Shown here: positions 9,901 through 15,900 of the stretch, one piece after another
How the letters are laid out: each line of letters begins with the position of its first letter
How positions within the stretch are numbered: position 1 is the stretch's first letter
Origin: Discostella pseudostelligera
Lineage: Eukaryota; Bacillariophyta; Thalassiosirophyceae; Thalassiosirales; Thalassiosiraceae
NCBI GenBank assembly: GCA_036940085.1
Contig: JALLBK010000187.1
Location: forward strand, 1 to 18,650
DNA: 18,650 nt
Reading direction: 5' to 3'
Program-made: the position numbers and the translations under genes
Notes under the pieces: generated by a model
Seen by the model: the letters and a program-made list of their open reading frames with translations, nothing else
Database searches by the model: none
Told to the model about the DNA's origin: nothing

Positions 9901-12900
9901 AAGTTGGATCGCTATTCGACTACAATCGAGACGGTGTCATTGATACATCCGACGAAGATCATGTTACTGTTTCTCGAAAAGGAGATGGCTCTTCATCTTT
10001 TGGCAACGGATTTTCATATGAGTTCTTGAGTAAAGGCTCCTCTTCGTCAATAGGACCTAGTGCTGTTCTGGGATCAAATGCTCCCAGATTTTCTGTAATT
10101 GATGTGGGTGCCGACGGTGGATGCGTCGACTACGGTGTGGAAGATGCGTTTGTCACAAACTTGGCTTCGACGACAGATGAAAGCAACACGATATCCCTCG
10201 GTTTGGACTCTGCTATGTTTGTTACCGCAGGGGCAAGATTGAGGGCAAGCTCCTCGTTACTGCCGTCGAAAGTCTACACTGTCGATTATACCAGCGACGA
10301 TGGAGCGACTCTTGTGCTGACAGAAAATTTTGATGGTGCTACAACATCAGGCACTACAACTCTGCATCTGATACGCGGCGGTAATCCTCAGTTTGACGTT
10401 TCGGTTACCCGAAAAGGCAGTGACGAATATGTCTACGATATCTTCTTCATAGGCTCTCATTGGACGAATTCACCTGAAATTACACTGAATACCTTTGATG
10501 ACGGTGTTTGTAGCTTATCTGGCTCTGATTTAACTGGCGGTATGAATAGAGACTTTCGCATCAAGACAATGGTCGATGGTGGTGGAACAATAATTGATCC
10601 GGGAACAGATCGCTATGTTCTTAACAAAGTCGCTCGACGAGGCCTACGTGGGCCCTATGACCTCTTTGTCGTCCCGCCGATTTTTGTCATCCCTTCCGAT
10701 CCGTCTGAAATTCAACGGATGCTAGTCATGGACGACGATAACGACGACATCTGGGGTTCTGGCCAACCGTCGTTTAAGCTGTCGTTCAATGGTGAATACA
10801 CTAGCTGTCTTCCATATGATTCTTCTGAAGTCGATATTGAGAAAGCATTAAACGCCTTGAGCTCTATCTGCAGTGGACCCGAACCTTGCGTTACAGTCAG
10901 TCGGAGTGAAGACCCAGCGCATGCTCCGAATGGGTATGTTTACACCTTGTATTTCGACTCGTCCTCAGTGGCAAGGAAAGATATTGGTGATACTGGAATC
11001 GACGGATTGCAGGCTGATACTGCAAATTTAGATTGCGTCCCATTCGACTCGTTACGTGGTGAGAAGATAGTCTTCCACAGCACATCGCAAGGGATGAGTT
11101 CGGCAGATTTTTCAGCTAGCCAGATGCCGGTTACCGGAAACCCCGTCGGTCGCTGGATTGGAGAGGCCGCTGCAAACCTTGGCATTTATCGAGTAAGCGG
11201 AACATTTTGGCTCGTTCGTTTCGACCAGAGTCTTGGCCACGTCGCTTTGTCAATTGACTCAACAGAGCTTTCATCAAGTTCATATGCATCTGTGACACCT
11301 CAGTTTTTTGACGGAGTAAATCCAGATCACGCTGTTCTTTCAGGTCTTTCAACTGGACTAACCTATTTTTTTAGAGTATATTCACGATCAAATTTGGGCG
11401 TTAGTCCCCCAAGTGATACTGTTAGTTCTATTCCCAGCGATAAACCGGAAAAAATGAGACGGGTGTCATCTAGACACACTTTCCATCGAAACGAAGTCCA
11501 ATCCTTGGTAATTGCTGCCACTCTTTGTGAAGAGATACAGGCAGTGCGAACTTCGGCCACAGCTATTCCAGAGGTGCAAGAAATAAAACTTGAGGGAACC
11601 GAAACTAGCGACATGAACGCTTATTTCTTTTCACTACGTCATCCTGAAATTCAAGTCGTAAAATGGTATGCGGGCTCGCCAGTAACAGATGGATCGTTCT
11701 TTCTTAAGCTTCGTTTGGTTGATAGAATCAATTCGCACAGTTCAGGATCGATTGTTTATAAAGAGATGAGAACTCCGTGTATTGATTTCGATGCAACAGC
11801 AGATGATGTCAAGCGAGCCATGGAAGCAGATGCACTCGAAAATGGTCTTGGTGTGGATTCAGTGAGGGTCATTCGCTCTGGCAATCGAAGTTTCTCGTCT
11901 GGATATGGATATAAATATCATATACATTTCATCGGGGGCGATGTACGAGGAAATATAATGGAATTGACATCCGATCTTGCGTTAACAGGTTTGGATTCGC
12001 ACGGTGGAAACTCATGCCGAGCGTTTGTTTCAGATACAAATGATGCATCACTTGATATTTGGACGGAAAATGATTCGTTGGCGTTAGGAACTGATACCCC
12101 TCGTGTTGAAGTAATTTTTGATGCAGACGTGGCACTTGTCGTTGGGGAGTATCAACTTAGCGTAACACATTATGGTCAGCAGCTGATGACAGAATGCATT
12201 CCATGGGATTGTACTGCTGAACATATGAAGTCTGTGCTAGAGAACTTGGAGAATGTGGATTCCGTTCGCGTAGATAGAACAGGCGATGGAGAAATATTAG
12301 ATAATGGGGGGCGTATTCATATTGACAGCGTATTTTTTACGTACGCAGGAGGAAGCTCCTTCTCGGCTTCACCCAGTGAAGACGTCTCCAATTTACTGTC
12401 AGAAGGTGATACAATCAAACTCTCTGCGCAATCCGACTTTTCAACTTTCTACAAGATTATCTCCCTTGAGAATGGTATCATGGTTCTTGATAAGCCCTTT
12501 GTTGGAGATATTTCGATCCCTTCATATGTGACACATTACTTTGGATTCCGGTACATTATTTACTTTGATGGAAATGCCATGCACCTGGGTGAGAGTGATT
12601 CGACTGGGTACCTGCCCGTCCTAGAATCAAACTTTGTGTTAGTCAACCCCCAAAACTGCAAACCTCTACAAGCATACCACGACAATGTTTTGCTAGACGT
12701 TAGTGAAATACCTGGTGGAAGTGCAAGTGTTCGAGCTGTGTCAAAATACAACGGCGGGCATACATTGCCTGGAGCTCCAATGACTTCATCATCGGTGAAG
12801 ATCTCAAACTCTCTTACTTCATCACTTCCCATGACAATCAGTAAAGCTCAGGTGACGCAAAGCTTGGTGACATCAGAAAATGGATTGACTTTTACCGTCT

Positions 12901-15900
12901 CATACGGATCTGATGACGGAGATCTGCCTCTTGTCATATGTAATCAATCACCCCTAATGACTTCATTGGTGGCATGCGACTCTAGTACGGTCACTGATGG
13001 AAACGAAATCCGGGGTAGTTTCTATCTTGAATCATCCGCCCCAATAATACACGACGCCAGTCCACTGGAAATGGGAACCGCGCTAGGCGACGTTATAGGA
13101 GTTGGTCACGTAGAAGTTTCAAGGTCCCAACCTGATGGCCAGAAAGGATACACCTGGCTAATAACTTTTTCTGAAGATCTCGGTGATTTTGGCCTTCTCA
13201 GCGCTTCGAATTCACTATTGGGCTCAGGAGCCACATTGTCTGTCACTGAAGTTGTCAAAGGTAATGAATTAGGTGGCTCTTTCACACTTCAGTTCGGGTC
13301 CGAAACTACTGAAATGATTCCGTATGATGTCGATGTGGACACTTTACGTTCAAAACTTGAATCACTGGACGGTATAGGGCGTGTCTACGTGGATACGGAT
13401 GGTATCGTAGATTCTGAGCGCGGTAGATCATTTTCCATCACATTTTTGGATGCAGAGTACGCTGATGTTCCATTGCTCGTGCCTGATTCTACAGAACTAT
13501 CTGGGTACGGTGCAGTCATAACGGTAGCTGAGGTTGTGAAAGGGAGTTTCTCTTCCAAAAATGCGTTATTTTTGAGCTTTGATATGCCGCGAAGCTGCTC
13601 AAACTCGGATGTAGGACGAGCTTACTGTGGTGATCCAATTTCTGAAGTGATCATTGAATTTAGCCAAAGCACGGACTTTATTGGATTGACCAGTTCCTAC
13701 CATTACTTCCCTGATTATTCCACGCAAATTATTCGCATTTCATGCACTGGAGGCTTTCCCACTCAGTCGTTCAGTGGATACTTTAATGTTGCTTATGACG
13801 GGTATCTAAGCGCACCAATAAATGCTGGCGCCAGTGCAATCAGTGTTAGGAAATCGTTGGAAGAACTTCCTGGTATTGTCACTGCCGGTGTTGAGAGGAG
13901 TTATTCTTCTCAAGTAGTTGATGGTTCATGTGTCAATGTTGCGGTTGGATCATCAACTGTAAGATGCAGCAGTTCTTGCATGCCATGCAGCTTTGGTAGC
14001 AAAGGAATCAAGGCCAATCAACTGATTAGATTAGGTGATGAGTGGCACCGAGTGTCTTCATCGTATGATGGTGTTCAAGAATCGTTTGCCATCGCAACTG
14101 TGACTGATGTATCCATGGAGACGCTGTATCTCGGTAGCATTAATCTGGACGAACATGAGTTGTATGTCTGGACAGGCGGATATGAATGGACGGTACATTT
14201 GCATCGTGTAATTGGAGAAGTGAAACCTCTCACGACCCCATCCCATCACATGCTTCCTCGCGAAGCTGCCATTGAGATTTCAACCGTAAATTGCAACCAG
14301 TGTGTTGTTGTGGATAACCTCATGCCGGACACACAATATTTTTTTCGAGCACGAGCAAAAAACAACAGGGGTTGGAGCGACTTCAGTGATATAAGATATG
14401 GGACCCCTAGGGCTATCCCATCTGCCCCAACGAATGTACGCGTAAATATCATCTCTGGAGGATGTCTCGAGGTCGAATTTGATCCTCCAGTGTACGGTGA
14501 TCCTCTCACATCATTTGTAGTCCAGTGGGATTACAATCAGCTTTTTACTCATTCTCGGAATGGGATTCTGTCATCCTGCGTAAGTCTTCGTTATGGTAGC
14601 TGTGTCCTTGGTGTTGGGTCGCCTCCAATCAAGCATGAGATTTGTGGCTTACTTGAGTCAGAAGAATATTTTGTCCGGGTGGCTGCAAGAAACTCTGTCA
14701 AAATTCAAACCATCTACCCCTCGGGATATCCAACAGAAAATACTAACTGGTCAGGAGTAGTTATGGCAGTACCATCAAATCAAGTGCCGGTTCCTCCGCT
14801 TTCATTGAAGGCTATCGTACTGGGTTATGATGGGATCCAGATATCATTTGATTGGCCGAAAAGAGATGGAGGCAAAGATATATCTGAATTTATTGTATTT
14901 TATGACACAGTGAAGGACTTTTCTACTGCAAACCAAATACGCATCGCCTCGTCGATCCCCCAAAAGATTCCGAACAATAGCAACATGTTCATCTTCGATT
15001 TTTCCCCGACAACTCCATCACTCAAAGCTGGATCAACATATTTCATTAAGATGAGTGCAGTCAATGACATTGGTGCTGGGACGGCATCAGATGTAGCGTC
15101 GGTGACTCCATCGGGGCCACCGTCTCCCCCCCAGGCTGCGATTTTGACAACACTGCAGTATAGCAATCTGCCCGTGACAGAGGCGACAATATCATGGATT
15201 CCTCCCGATTCAAGTGGCGGATATCCTATTGATGGATGTTATGTTGAGTGGTGGTCCGAGGATAAGCTCTCTGAGGTTCAGATAGTGCGCCTACGCTACA
15301 GTTCAATTCTTTCGCAATCGACATTCACGCTCAGCTTTAGTCCATCACCAACTGTCAAGAAGGTGACGTCTAACTTACCGTGGAATGCACCCGCAGATCT
15401 TGTACGACGGGAGCTTCTCAACTTAGGTTGGGATGAAGATGAAGATATGACATTAATCACTGACCTTAAAGTTACACGGTCGCCCATCGCCAATGGATAT
15501 CAATGGGCAATAACATTTGGGGATGATCCAAACAGAGATTCCAACGATGGTGATCAAGTGAGCCTCGTCGGAAGTGTGTTCGAGAATGGCGACGTTGGTT
15601 CACCCACAATTACTGTTTCTACGTATCAAGATGGTAGAAGACCTGGTGGGTGCGATGAAGTTCAGTACTTGCAAATCTTAGGGACGGGTATTCTGTCTGG
15701 TCATTACCGTTTGAAAGTATCGGGATCGCAATGGACCAGTTTTATTCCTGTGCACGCCACTGCAGCGTACATAAAGAATGCACTTGAGCAGCTCAGTACC
15801 ATAAGTGCTATAGAAGTCATCCAGAACGATCTTGTTGATCAGTCTCTTGTGGGCACTGATGGTGATTTGGTTCATCATTATGAGATTCATTTCTTGAGCA

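Larger units (their letters stand above)
7857..11306 (+). repeat. R repeats R12-R19 inside FN3-5
   Basis: Residues 2336-3485. Approximate units: R12 2336-2437 (VEWKITFTNNDGS), R13 2439-2556 (MKRKLEEMSTIGSVFVTR, GYEWKIYF), R14 2558-2697 (first half only, then two GDxIR-like segments), R15 2698-2820 (EVQQLTV, VFVTRTD, YKVYFSG), R16 2823-2963 (first half plus GDxIR-like segment), R17 2964-3091 (contains a Ca-loop-like motif; VTVSRKG), R18 3092-3246 (GDxIR-like segment before VSVTRKG; YVYDIFF) and R19 3280-3417 (FKLSFNGEYTSCLPYD, VTVSRSED). A trailing half unit follows (3418-3485; FWLVRFDQSLGHVAL). Unit boundaries are by eye and may shift by 10-20 residues. Confidence 0.65.
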
